Shown here piece after piece: positions 35,511-46,665 of a DNA stretch of 64,000 nt. Made by a program: the position numbers and the translations under genes. The stretch's first letter is position 1. The number at the start of each line of letters is the position of its first letter. Source of the DNA: Oidiodendron maius Zn (Eukaryota > Ascomycota > Leotiomycetes > Myxotrichaceae); the NCBI GenBank assembly GCA_000827325.1, contig KN832889.1, forward strand, positions 657,389 through 721,388, read 5' to 3'. The notes beneath the pieces are model-generated. The model was not told the DNA's origin. It ran no database searches and saw nothing but the letters and a program-made list of their open reading frames with translations.

Positions 35511-36820
35511 ATGGCTCAACCAGAAGTTAATGAATATTCGACCAAGGACATTGGTGCGCCTGATGGTATTCTGACCAACCGCTCTGTTGTATGGATTGCA
35601 CCCAAGAAAGTGGAACTACAAGACCGCACAATACCAGAAATAGGGCCGAAAGACGTCATGGTCAAGGTCATAGTAACTGGAATATGTGGCTCCGATGCGC
35701 ATGTATGGTGCTCTAATCCTTCGAAACAACCTCCTGTCATGGGTCACGAATCGGCTGGAGTCATTGTTCGTCTTGGTGTGGAGGTTTCAGACCGATATAT
35801 CAATCAAAGAGTAGCAATTGAGCCAAGTTGTCCTTGCTTAGAGTAAGCTGGTCTTCTTGGCCATTTAGAGTCTGCTACTAACAGACTTATAGATGTGAAT
35901 TTTGCATTAGGGGTCAAACAAATTTGTGCGCACAGCTTGAATACTGTGGACATACAGCAGATGGCACGCTCTGTCAATATTTTATCTGCCGTGCAACTAT
36001 GACTGTACCAATCCCGGAGTCAGTTTCATGGAAAGAAGCCGGATGCATTCAACCTTTGGCGATTTCTATCCAGTTAGCGAGAAGAGCAAATATGCGCGCT
36101 CATCAGACAATTGCCGTCTTGTGGGTTAAATCTGTTTACAGCGTTACCAAACTAAATTTTTGGGTAGTGGGTGTGGACCTCTTGGTTTACTGGTCATAGC
36201 GGTTGCCAAAGCATACGGCGTAGCCAAGATCATTGCATTCGATATCGAACAAAGTCGCATTGACTTTGCAGTCAAACACGGTGCAGACATTGGCCTTTTA
36301 TCAGCTACAAACACAAATTCAGAAGAGCCACTTTCTTTTGCAACTACTTTTATAAACAATATCATCAAACAAGAGAACCTTGGGTCAGGTGTAGATCTTT
36401 CCATCGAGGCCAGCGGAGCTGAGGCGTGTGTTCATATGAGTGTAGTAGTTACCAAGCCTGGAGGCACTTGTAAATTCTTTTGTCAGAATAACATTTGTCT
36501 TTTACTGACCGAATCTAGACGTCCAAGCCGGTCTTGGCAAACAACTTGTATCCGTTCCATTGTTTGAAGTCACGGCGAAAGAACTGACCATCAAAGGCTA
36601 GTTCCCCGATATTTGAGATCATTATGATAACTAAGCTGTTCTAGGGACTGTGAGATTTACACCTGGTTGTTTTGCAGATGCTATCCAGTTGCTTGAGAGC
36701 AAGAAGGTCAATGTTGCTCCATTAATCACTTCAACAATGTCGATGACAAATATACAAGAGGCGTTCCAGATGCAACATGCCCGGAAGCATATCAAAATTG
36801 TTATCATGAATCAAGAGTAG
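35511..36820 (+). CDS. Zinc-dependent medium-chain dehydrogenase (polyol/alcohol dehydrogenase)
   Basis: Five exons, 35511-35842, 35893-36120, 36168-36469, 36519-36596 and 36645-36820, 371 aa. Catalytic zinc ligands are Cys59 (GICGSDAH), His79 and Glu80 (MGHES). The structural-zinc lobe is Cys109-x2-Cys112-x2-Cys115-x7-Cys123. The nucleotide site FGCGPLGLL is recreated by the second splice. The layout is that of sorbitol/xylitol/L-arabinitol-type dehydrogenases. The fourth intron begins GC rather than GT (AAAG|gctagt..ctag); only this splice joins LTIKG to TVRFTP in frame. Substrate not determinable; NAD is expected. It ends the run of intact metabolic genes. Confidence 0.9.
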
Positions 36821-36889
36821 GCATAGATGGATGAACGGATGGAAATTTGCTTTCATACCTAGGCCCACCCTTAGAATTACAACACAAAA

Positions 36890-37042
36890 CAATGCTCTGC
36901 CTTCCGGGACACCCTTATTTCTACTCCTACCCAGCGCCGCGCAGCCTATATGGGACAACTACCGACCTTTAACTAAATGGGACTGGCCTAATCTAATGAA
37001 AACAGAACTAAAGAATGCATGTTTGCTAAAAATCTGGACGAA
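36890..37042 (+). mobile_element. Short Tad1-like LINE fragment
   Basis: The frame reads ..PLFLLLP, then a WDNYRPLTKWDWPNLMKTEL block and KNACLLK. It aligns by eye with the reverse-transcriptase leader of the LINE at 63.5 kb (NYQPSTRWDWPSLSRAELEDAC). About 50 codons survive. It abuts the dehydrogenase stop codon within 70 bp and has no other LINE parts. Confidence 0.6.
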
Positions 37043-37924
37043 ACATCTTTTACGACACTGCAATCTCGCGGGAGAAACGGGAGCGATTCTCAATGCCACC
37101 GCTATATTTATCCGTTCTCTGATTACTCACATCACGAAGAATTCGTCGATGAAAAGTCTGTTGCCACCGTTAATTCGACACTATTAATTCCCACTGCTAT
37201 TACATTTTTAGCGGCCGTTGGGAAATCTTGAATCATTTTTGCTTAATCTCTTCGATGATAGCCGTTGGCATGAGAGAGCCCGCCAAGACGCTTTGCCAGA
37301 TCAGAACAGAAAATATAATCCTCTGTTACTGTCTGATTGGTCAACTGCAGCACGTTTTCTTGGTCAAATCATAGGAAGTCGTGCCACCAGAGTTCTGGTA
37401 GTGGAATAGAAACAAGTTCCGAGCTGTATAACTACGAGTTACGGAACTCGTTTAATTCCTGGTTGTGGGACATGCGCTATCAGATTTCTGCCGCCAGAAG
37501 TCTGGCAGCAGTGGTGGGCCATCCCAGTGGCCCTTTCAATAGTCAATCACTCTGTAGCGATTCGGCAGCGGTCGTGATTTGGCAATGTTGGGATTCCGTC
37601 TCGAGGTCAATATTTCGAACTCGTGAGGGAAGGATTGGCGGAGCATGGGTGACAGCGTGTCGGCAGGTTCAGCTATTCCTCTTATATTAAGCTTTTATAT
37701 TTTGCTTATAAGCACCGTCTCTGTGCACCTGCCTCCCCCTTGGCTCCCCTGGCCAAAATTCCCAAGTCCTAAGCCAAACCTCACCCATAGACTTAAAGCA
37801 TTCGAGGGCTCTGATTACAATAAATACAGAGCAGTCATTTCCACCTCACCGTCGCAAGAGAGCCCCTCCTCTACCTGTTACTAAGTGTGAGAGGTCAAGT
37901 CAGTAAATGGCTGAAACTTGGGCT
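37043..37924. other. Intergenic / relic DNA without recognisable gene
   Basis: Several medium frames are open, but none matches a known family and no splice model joins them. Confidence 0.4.
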
Positions 37925-38318
37925 CAGATTTGACGATGAATGATTGCATGAAGAGAGATTAGCTAGGAGCGTCAGCAATGAAGGATGGGAAGCGCCAGTT
38001 TGTCTCAGCAGCAGACCTCTGGAAGCGGTTCGTCAATGGTTCATTGATATGGATATACTAGCAGTTGATTGGCCTTCATTCTCTCATGATTTGAACCCGA
38101 TTGGACACATTTGGCACCACTTGAAAAAGCTTGTGCTAGAGATGCATCCAGAGCTTGAGGGTGTGGGAAAGGGAGAACAGGCTATCGAGGCCTTAGAAAA
38201 TGCTTTAATTGAGGCTTGGGACGCTCTACCGGATCAGCTATTTGAACAGGTAGCAGATAGTATGCTATGCCGGGTTGCGGCAGTAGTAAAGGCAAAGGGC
38301 TGGCATACAAAATACTAG
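37925..38318 (+). pseudogene. Tc1/mariner transposase, C-terminal fragment
   Basis: The frame carries the end of a Tc1-type DDE transposase: VRQWFIDMDI, then DWPSFSHDLNPIGHIWHHLK (the conserved PPYSPDLNPIE-type block, in which the usual Glu is Gly) and a family-typical C-terminus ending KAKGWHTKY and TAG. The N-terminal DNA-binding domain and the first two catalytic Asp residues are missing. It is a 5'-truncated DNA transposon that also lost its last acidic residue. Confidence 0.8.
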
Positions 38319-38460
38319 GGGTTTCATTGTTTAGGCATATAAGAGACCTACATTTGGGCATTCTATAGTGAAAGAATTAGAGCGATTTAATTGGTGGTTG
38401 ATTTGTAACTTAATTTCTAATGGTGTGGGTAATTTAATGATTTTGGTGTTCCGCGCAAAC

Positions 38461-39055
38461 TTATGAGCTAGTACTGTAGTGGCTCAAGGGCTGTTTTACC
38501 ATTGAGACGGCAGCATCATGGGTCTCCAGTTCAACACTGTAGCTATCCCGCACACAGCCCATCTCTTTTCCAGTCCATACATCTACCACATTGAACCCAC
38601 CACCACCTTTGCCACCCCGACGAATTTTCATCCTCTTCTCGATGTCCTGTAACTCTGGAACTTCACTCCAGACTGCCGTGCGGGTCGCGTTGGTGTCCTC
38701 GGTATTCATCATCAGGATCAGGACGCCTTCGTTCGACGTAGGGCCGGACCAGTACTCCGCAGGGTGGAGGGGGTCGAATGACCAGTCCGGGTTGAAACCC
38801 CATTTATACGGGTAGGCAGAGCGACCGATGTTACGGTCCTGGTTGAAAGAGAGAAGATACGTATTGGAGATGATAGCGAGGTTATCTGCAGTGATATTTT
38901 CGAGCTGCGTCTATGTATTAATTCCGCCATCCCCCTATGGAAACAGTCCTAGGAAAAATTTGGATGAGAACATACAGCAGTTCCGATGATTAGTGGCGAT
39001 TTCATCGCAGCCCAGAGAGCAAAATGGTAACGACTCTCGGCGAGGGTTAATATAG
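38461..39055 (-). pseudogene. GH27 alpha-galactosidase, C-terminal relic
   Basis: On the minus strand the end of a GH27 enzyme is readable. The exon around 39050-38970 reads [22 protein letters not shown]. After an intron of roughly 60-70 nt, about 150 codons follow from TQLENITADNLAIISNTYL through YPYKWGFNPDWSFDPLHPAEYW to VWTGKEMGCV and a stop at 38461. These are the last barrel strand and the antiparallel beta domain. The catalytic Asp regions are absent upstream, where the DNA turns TA-rich. The surviving frame is open, so the 5' part was lost by rearrangement rather than drift. Confidence 0.78.
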
Positions 39056-39733
39056 TCAGGAAATTGAGCAAAGGACTCTGATTTATCACTCCAGAGCTCT
39101 GGATAATTCAGGACTGGTATATTAGTATGAAGGTGATGTAAACAATTGTAAATTATGAATCGAATAAAACCTGATGTTAGATTCCTAAATAACCATTATT
39201 TCAATTAATCAAATTACCACCTAACTGAACCGGATACAATTACAACTATAGCTTCACAATACTAGGTCGGGCTATCTCTTCACTAGTAGAAGCAACAGTA
39301 GCTACTTAGTTCACAATCTCGGGGTAAAACGCAATCGTATGTCGTTGACGACTCAAATGAATAGGCGTTTTCAAGTCATTTGTCTTTCTAAATCTCAATA
39401 TACGTGGTCGTTCTAAGTTCGATATCCAGATTTAAAAGGACATGGAGTTACTATATAACTCCTAAGGTGCCTCATACTTGTGCAACCCCTGCACACTCCA
39501 AAACTAGGAACATACATTCTGTCGAGTGCCTATCGCCACAACCAATGTGGTATACGATTTAGTTCTCTGTACAAATGCAGAGTCAGAAACCACATCGGCA
39601 AACATGTTACTTGATGGTTCAAACTTAGGATTTTATTTCGAGGCCTATATCTATACTACAGTATAGACAAATCCACCGATACCTGATCTTGAAAAATATA
39701 AATCTCCAGCTGACGTATCTATGCTATTCCATG
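39056..39733. other. TA-rich flank of the GH27 relic
   Basis: No gene is supported. Composition is RIP-like. Any 5' part of the galactosidase gene is unrecognisable. Confidence 0.45.
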
Positions 39734-40510
39734 CTAATATTTGTTCCCGTCATATTCTGGATCCATTTCAGTCTCGATACGTCGTATGACTCTGGCGGGG
39801 TTTCCGGCAGCGAAGTGGAATGGAGGAACATCCTACAGGATTCGTCAGCATGATGTTGCACAAACATCCGGACGGGTCGTGATTACGCCTTACTTTGGTA
39901 ACCACGGAACCAGCCCCTACCGTGCTTCCTCGCCCGATCCGGACTCCACCCAGAATCAGGACGCTCCCCCCGATCCAAACGTCGTCTTCAATGTGGATTT
40001 CTTTGCCCGCTTCGGGACCTTTGACCCCCCGGCGAATTGCAGGATCGATTGGATGGATTGCACCGTATAGACACACGTTTGGGCCGAAGAGAACATTCTC
40101 CCCTATGGTAATACTGCATGTGTCGAGAACCAGGAGGTTGAAATTGAGGAACGTTCCCTTGCCAACTCGGAAATTGAGACCGTGGTCAACGGATATGGGA
40201 CCATCTACGAATGGGTCGGTGTCTTGGAAAAGAGCTTCGTCTACTTTCGGATCTGAATTCTCGGGGGGTAGCGGACGCTTGTCACCGATAATGCTTTTGT
40301 ACAAATTGAGTTTCGTATCCTACTCATGAAAGCGCAGAGTTTTACTCACCTTCGCCACAGCTCGACTTTTCGTCGCCGAGATACCTCTCCAGACTCGTTG
40401 AACTGCCGGCATGCCAGCCTGCATCGAGTTCTATTGTCTTGCAATTGTGAGTTCCCAGCCCAGTAGAGCTCCCCGCGAAGCATCTTCTCCCATTCTTTAG
40501 AAGCCGCCAT
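39734..40510 (-). CDS. Maltose/galactoside O-acetyltransferase family (LacA/NodL-like hexapeptide protein)
   Basis: Three exons, 40510-40350, 40293-39894 and 39832-39734, 219 aa. The N-terminal Mac domain reads EKMLRGELYWA..., then SRRRKVELWRSIIGD across the first splice. The left-handed beta-helix follows with hexapeptide turns (FLNFNLLVLDTCSITIGENVLFGPNV). Catalytic His lies in LYGAIHPIDPAIRRG. The end is [33 protein letters not shown].., with AGNPARVIRRIETEMD. It transfers acetyl from acetyl-CoA to a sugar or other hydroxyl and should be a soluble trimer. The length matches fungal members. Confidence 0.9.
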
Positions 40511-42398
40511 GTTTATTAGTGTTATGAGATTCCTACTGATGCTGGTAAGAAAGTAAGCTGGAGGACTAAAAAGAGGGGATCGAAAAATGTACATGTTGAC
40601 ATCTCAGGAATCCATAAAGTGGGATCGGATCGCCAACGGCGGGAACGGAATCCCTGGATGTTGGGATACCGCTCTCCACGCTCGGGCCTGTCGACATCAG
40701 GGCGTCATCAGCATCCATGGATCTGACACGTCTTATTGGATCGTATTACGCTCAGATTATCCCAAGTAGAGCAAGGACGGGCTGGCATTGTCCCGCGAAG
40801 GAGAGTGCTGTGGCTCTATTTCGATGCTTGAGTTAACTTAGTCAAGGGCGGTGAGAGCGCGGCAGACCGCACCGCTGGACGCTAAGGAGCAGCCCACATC
40901 TTAAATCTCGCTTTGAATCCGAGCTTGGCATCTCAATTTAGCCAATCATGAGCAGCAAATCCTTGGCAAAGCTCAATACATAAAGTATGTGGCGTTAGAG
41001 GCAAACCAGTTCGTATACTAACCGACTGCACTAGACCAACCTGAAGTTATTTTAAGAGAGCACTTTCATAAACCGAATGTTATTAGTTCGTCTTAAGCTT
41101 GGATTCCCTCACGGTGAACGAACTTTAATATATAGATGAGAGAGAAGTGAGGATCATAAATGCAATCATTCGCCTCTTATGGGTGTTTCTGGAAGAACTT
41201 TCATAGCTCTTCTTCCTCCCCACGTAGAGCGTGAATTGCGGGGGAAATTCGGGGTCTTAGGAGTCGAGGCATATGGGCCCTTGGTCTCTTCCAAAGAACT
41301 AGTACCAGTTCTCTTGAGCAATGAAGAGAAACTAATACGCGGGGAAATACTCGCCGCAATACTCGCCGCAATACTCGCCGAAATGCTCGAGGAAACGTTC
41401 CAGGAATTATTACAGTACAGTACAATGAGACTTGATCATAAGCATAACCTGTCACGCGGTCTCATTGGACCCCGCGAACCTCGCAATGCCGACCTAAGAT
41501 CAGGCGACTACTGCACAGATCAAGGATCAATACAGGATATCTTCTGAAGTTGAAATGCGATTGTCAGGATTACAAGCAATACAGCGCTAAACTTAATACG
41601 GCTATAACTACAACGTATCGGTGATATCCTCTACAGATAATACAGGCAGATTAATGAACCGTAAAGCACACGTAAATACAGCTGTAAAGGACGCGTAAGT
41701 GCTTCAATTGATTAAGGGTATCACCTCCGGCTTAAGGGTTTATATGCTTCTAGAGTTGGGCTTCAATCCACCGGATCGAGTATCAATTATATAAGCAATC
41801 TTTGATAGCGATCAAAACGCAAACTCTACGTAAAACCGTCTTTGAATTCTATGAAGGGAGAAGAAGGAGAAATGCTAGCTAAGGGGTAACTATATAAGTG
41901 GTGTTCTTATCGTCAAGATTACTCTTATCAATTATTAAGGTGCTTCAGTTACTGTATAAACTAGTATATAGTACCCCTCTATATAGCCCATGTGGTATAA
42001 ATGCCCTCTCTATAGGGGGTACTATATGCATTGTATAGACTATACTTAATCAGTACTAATCTACTAATTAGATACATCAATTCTAGTTACATTTCTAGTG
42101 TATCAACTCCTACTTTTCAGATAATAACCTATAATATACCTATAATACTATATATATTTTTTGTTGAGGGTTGCCTAGGATTAGTGTGGCAGTGTATGCA
42201 ACACTGTGCGGCACAGATGAGTTGCTTATGCGACCCTTATATATAGGGTAGCTCCTCCCTCTAGTTTTAAGAATCAAGCTGTTAACTCCACTTCAAATAT
42301 TATCAACATTTTTTATTAAATCTACTAATATATCAAATCTATTCAAAATTACTACTTAAGCATTAGTATCTATACCTCCCTTTATATCTCTAGCTCCC
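40511..42398. other. Gene-poor region with a weak small ORF
   Basis: One ATG frame, 41179-41547 (122 codons), contains a 12-bp tandem run (atactcgccgca, 41346-41382) giving an Ala-Ile-Leu-rich segment. It has no family resemblance, and I do not call it a gene. The right part is TA-rich and RIP-like. Confidence 0.4.
40905..41040 (+). repeat. Dispersed repeat copy A
   Basis: Shares the order cgctttga.tccgagc, atctca.tttag, ggcgttaga, gttcgt, ctaaccg and actag with 43360-43480. Identity is about 60-65 percent by eye. The element class is unknown. Confidence 0.5.
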
Positions 42399-42672
42399 TG
42401 TCAGGTGCAAATCCATAGGGACGCGGGAGGGTAGCACCTGGCTACGTGGCACGACTCATGCTCGGGACGGCTAATTAATCATGTATATATATGCTTAACG
42501 GAGCCTTCATTTTAAGGGGGGCCAGCAATCAGTCTAATCATCAGTCGTTGAATCCAGCTCTGCTCTTGTGAACTACTAGTGAACCTCCAGCGAGGTCCCA
42601 GCTACCCTTACTTTCCTGCTGAATAACCATTGCTTGGTCGACTCTTCCACTCTGTATGATAGGCACCTGACA
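42399..42672. mobile_element. Solo LTR (fossil retrotransposon end)
   Basis: The 274-bp segment begins tgtcaggtgc and ends gcacctgaca. This perfect 10-bp inverted terminus with TG..CA is the form of a long terminal repeat. An internal TATATATAT run could be its promoter. No gag-pol or partner LTR is present, and the flanking 5-mers do not match. Probably old, since it is embedded in TA-rich DNA. Superfamily not assignable. Confidence 0.65.
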
Positions 42673-43218
42673 CCTATATCTATTACTAGTATGCTTTATT
42701 AAGTAATCTTAGCTATAACCTAGTTAGCATTCCTTAGGTTTTATTAGTTTATAATAGTACTATTATAGATCTAGGGTTTTAGAGAGGAAGTTTAACTGAA
42801 AGGTTATAAGGGACCGCGATTTGTATCTCAGAATTCAATACGGGCCCGTAGCCTCCTCGACAGTGGTTGCTCGCATTGAATCCGAGGCTAATTAACTTCT
42901 GCCTTTCAGCCGCACCAATCAAACCAAACTAGTCTCTGCAATTAAGGTTCGATCGCATTTCCAGGGGAGGGATATACTAATAGAACATTTTCATACCCAG
43001 TAGCTAAGACGGCTTGCACCTCCATAAGCACTAAGACGCGCCACGCCATCGGCGCTTTGCACAATCTCGGAACTGTTACTTTTGTATATTGCGGCACGCT
43101 AATGTGGTTACATAATCGGAGGTTTCGGATCTGGCTTGAACATCTGACTTATGTGGGCCAAACATCTAGACTGGAAGCCGACTCCAAACCTCCGGCTTCA
43201 AGTATTATACTAGAAGGT
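42673..43218. other. Intergenic
   Basis: No supported gene; mixed TA-rich and GC-richer short blocks. Confidence 0.4.
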
Positions 43219-43339
43219 CTAGCCACTCAACTAGCCTCACCGTCCAGCGAGCCCGGCCAATCAGACAATCCCTGGCACTTCAATATCCCTCTCTGATTGG
43301 CTGGGCTCGCTGGCTGGGTGACGCTCGCTGAGTGGCTAC
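43219..43339. repeat. Foldback (inverted repeat) element
   Basis: The core arms at 43244-43265 and 43292-43313 (ccagcgagcccggccaatca.. and its complement) pair over 22 bp with one mismatch around a 26-bp centre. Outward the pairing continues imperfectly to tagccactca at both sides. This is a hairpin-capable, GC-rich island in AT-rich surroundings, possibly a small foldback MITE. Confidence 0.6.
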
Positions 43340-43359
43340 AGAAAACTGGCCAAGCTAGT

Positions 43360-43480
43360 TCGCTTTGAGTCCGAGCATATCTCAGTTTAGCTAATGAAGA
43401 TAAATGAACAAGACTAAGCGGCGTTAGAAGCCTGAGGCCCAAATTGTTCGTGTGCTAACCGTGAGCACTAGGCTAACTGG
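43360..43480 (+). repeat. Dispersed repeat copy B
   Basis: Diverged partner of 40905-41040, starting directly after the foldback arms. Joint occurrence with the foldback suggests both belong to one larger decayed element. Confidence 0.5.
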
Positions 43481-44073
43481 GGTCAAAGGATTGAGAAAGC
43501 ACACCGGAGCGTTCCTTCTGAAGCTTCATACTGAAACGGCTGAACCCGGTGATCCATGTAAGGGGTAAATGATATATTATCAAGTGTAACCATTCTTATA
43601 GCTAGACACCTGACAAGGGCCTTACCCTCCAAAGCTTGTCATTTATTGAAGTCTATTTGCCATGCCGGCCGATCGCCACCAATAATTTCAGGTGGGAGAT
43701 ACAGTTAATGAATGGTATGACATAGTGTAGTAGAAGCTTGTAATCGTGTAAATTCTCATATTGTGGCACGGATTTGGCAGATCCCGGTAGCCCCAAATAT
43801 TTGTACTTAGACTACTATTGAGAGTATTGGTGTAATCTGCGCTCAGGCTTTCTCCTACCTAGCTGAGGATGATCCTCACTAGATTCCACATTTAGAAGTG
43901 TAAGCAAGTACAGTAAGCACTTTACCCAAGTGGGTGGGAATAAGCCCCCCCACCCCCGGTGTCCTTGGAGCCGGCTGCCAATAATTGACTCTGGACCTAC
44001 GCTGTATTATAAAATTAAACTTGTGGCTGTAACACTTACTAAGTCTAACGATTCAGCTTAGACTACTACTGTA
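43481..44073. other. Intergenic
   Basis: No supported gene. Short C-rich and A-rich runs are present. Confidence 0.4.
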
Positions 44074-44260
44074 CTATCCCCCCCCTTGAATATTTGTACA
44101 TACTCCACTTTCTGTGGCTAAGACGGCCTAACTAAGGAAAGTAAACAGAGCCGATTTCCTGAGCAACGATAGGATGCACGGATCATAACACTTCTCTTAC
44201 CAGTTAGAGTAAGCTAAGCCACAAAGTGGAGTATGTACAAATATTCAAGGGGGGGGATAG
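44074..44260. mobile_element. 187-bp MITE with TA target duplication
   Basis: The left end ctatcccccccc, then ttgaatatttgtacatactc, matches the reverse complement of the right end over about 37 bp exactly. After a 2-bp indel it matches through gtggct. TA stands immediately outside both ends (44072-44073 and 44261-44262), the target duplication of Tc1/mariner-type elements. It has no coding capacity. The near-identical arms suggest a fairly recent insertion. Confidence 0.88.
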
Positions 44261-44965
44261 TAGTTGGATGTAAGCCGTTGACGAATGTTGGAAATCCCGC
44301 ATCGACATGGCGCTTTCCTTGGGCTTCCAGACATGAAACATCCCTTTAGTCTCAGGCTTTATATTTCTTGTAGCCCTACAAATTTTATACGGACGGTTCA
44401 GTTCCTGGTTCTCGAATTACTTCCTATCATCATGAGCGCAGTCCATCCCATGTTTGCTTACGTACCGCTCATAACCTCTAGCTAGAAGGCCAGTAGCAAA
44501 GACGACTTGGACATACGGTAGTGCATTTCCCTAAACTTGTAACTCGGAGTCGTTGTATTCGGCTTATGGAGAGTTGATGAGTTCTGCCAGGGTATTCATT
44601 ACCAAGATAGTTCAGAAGACAAAGGAACCCTGGGAACGTACGCGCCCGCCCTCCCCAATGCACAGTTCGGGGGTGATTGAGCGTCGGCTTGCTTCATCAG
44701 CTTTGTGCAAAGCTACTGAGTCCACTGCACGGAGCTATCAAATGGGATCAACCTGAGAGAGCTCTTCACCCAGCTTTACATTACCATTGAAAGACCCTCA
44801 CCTACTATTATCTCAACTCTTGAGCATGGTTTTCAATTATAAGCGAAGAGGCCAACTGCACAAGGCGGATGATTCCCAGGAGCTGATGGTGGTTTCCCGA
44901 GTAGTCAGGTTACACGGGGAATGTCCCACATCATGGCTTTTCAGGTTAACCGCACATCCACTTCA
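44261..44965. other. Promoter side of the second Zn2Cys6 gene
   Basis: No supported gene; short frames only. Confidence 0.45.
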
Positions 44966-46665
44966 ATGAGGTCAGCGAGGAAATCCAAAGCCGGCTGCAA
45001 AGCATGTAAGCTGAGGAAAGTCAAAGTGCGAACTTCTGTCTTCTAAATGATATCTTGCTGACTGTCTAGTGTGACGAACTGCGTCCTGTCTGTGGAAACT
45101 GCAAGACTTACTATAGCAATCGCATCAAAAAATGCGACTTCAGCGTCTCCCTTGTAGCCGCACCAATAACATCCGCAACCCATTGCGCGTTGCCCCTGTC
45201 TCAACAGCATATCTTGCGCTGCAATGAAGCTATTTCACATATAGAGGGTCTCAAGGCACTCTATCCATTTGACGCCCGGCTCGAAAGCAAACTACCAAAT
45301 GCAGATCATTTACTCCATCATTGTATGCAGCTAAACCCTTTTTTTTGCGTTGTAATCCTCATTTACAGCTATCGTACTAACCTGATCATAATACAGATCT
45401 CTCAGCATTGATAGTGAAGTGGCTCCCTGCGGGCTACAAGCCAGAGACAAATCCCTTCGCTCTAAGCTGGTGGTCATTGGTCCAGACTGACAATCTTCTA
45501 TTCCGTACAATACTCCTAGTTAGCGCACTTGATCTCGAATCACACAGCGAGAAGCCGAACATATTCCATTCAGAACGGTATACGATAGAGAGTATGCAGC
45601 TTTTGAGAGCCCGGGTACAAGATCCGGTTCACGGAACAAGCAATCAAACAATCGGAGCCGTCGCTACATTGGCATCCCTAGCAGTGAGTGATGCGCACAA
45701 TATTCTCAGTACTTTTCATTAACACCCCATAGTATACAAGAGGGAACATGAGAGAGGCAAGGACACACATTGAAGGCTTGCAAAAGATGGTGGCAGCTCG
45801 AGGAGGAATGGGGAACATCAGATCATCAAGTCCAGTCACTGCAAGTGTAACGTTCTGGTATGGAGTGATTCCTCTGCAAATTCAGACTCCGCTCACTAAC
45901 AATATCTGCGGCAGGTTTTCGCTCCTCCTCACACTTGAACCGCAGTTTCCACCTGAAGAACCAATTCATATAAATTACCCGCCACAGTGGATTCTAGACA
46001 TAGACATATTGGGGTCATCTCAAGTCTCAGAGTTGTTGGACTTCAAAGAATATGGAATCCGCAAACCCATTTCGGACATTCTTTTGGAAATCCGATATTT
46101 ATCACACTTCTTCACTACACACTCAAATGATACTCTCAGCCCCGACCTAGAAGACCTCGATATACATAGCACCATTGGTTCAATCATTCAACGACTGCTT
46201 CAAACAGAGCCAGATACAGATCCCAGATCTCGCTTCGACTGTGTCACAGAATGCTGCCGTTTCGCAGCTGCTATATTTCTGCTCTTCCTGTTCGAGAACC
46301 ACTACCCAGATCCGACACGTCTCATCAATTCGCTCATTCAGAAACTTCAAAAAGACTTAGGCTCGGCTGTACACTCTACATTAAATGGGAATAGACTGCT
46401 GGGCTGGCTATTCTCAGTTGGGGGTGTCGCTGCGTTGAATTTGCCCGTTGAACGAGATTGGTTCGTTAGCCACCTAACAGAATTGGCTGCTGAGCTTGGT
46501 CTTCTATCTTGGGATAAGGCAAAGAACTGTCTACAACAGGTGGTTTGGGTTGATGCCATGAATGACCAACCATTTCGTCAATTATGGAATGAAGTTCTTA
46601 TTAATATCACTTGCGTGACAACCAAAGAGCCATTCTGCGCGGTACGGTATTGGCCAATAATGTAA
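44966..46665 (+). CDS. Zn2Cys6 transcription factor with DUF3468/fungal_trans_2-type region
   Basis: Exons 44966-45025, 45070-45322, 45397-45683 and 45733-46665 give 510 aa. The first intron splits the zinc cluster; splicing yields Cys11-x2-Cys14-x6-Cys21-x6-Cys28-x2-Cys31-x10-Cys42 in a KAGCKACKLRKVKC context. The short C-terminal cluster loop is typical of DUF3468 regulators. The body has the helical pattern of that family: LLFRTILLVSALDL, RTHIEGLQKMVAARGG, then FAAAIFLLFLFENH. A 57-nt in-frame segment (45858-45914, GT..AG) may be a further intron; both versions stay open (510 or 491 aa). It is a nuclear regulator with unknown targets. It converges on the SDR gene and could regulate that or the downstream genes. 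Confidence 0.83.

Noticed and set aside
41179-41547. 122-codon ATG frame as a gene
   Set aside because: Its length is helped by a 12-bp tandem repeat; no domain, no flanking gene structure, RIP-like surroundings.
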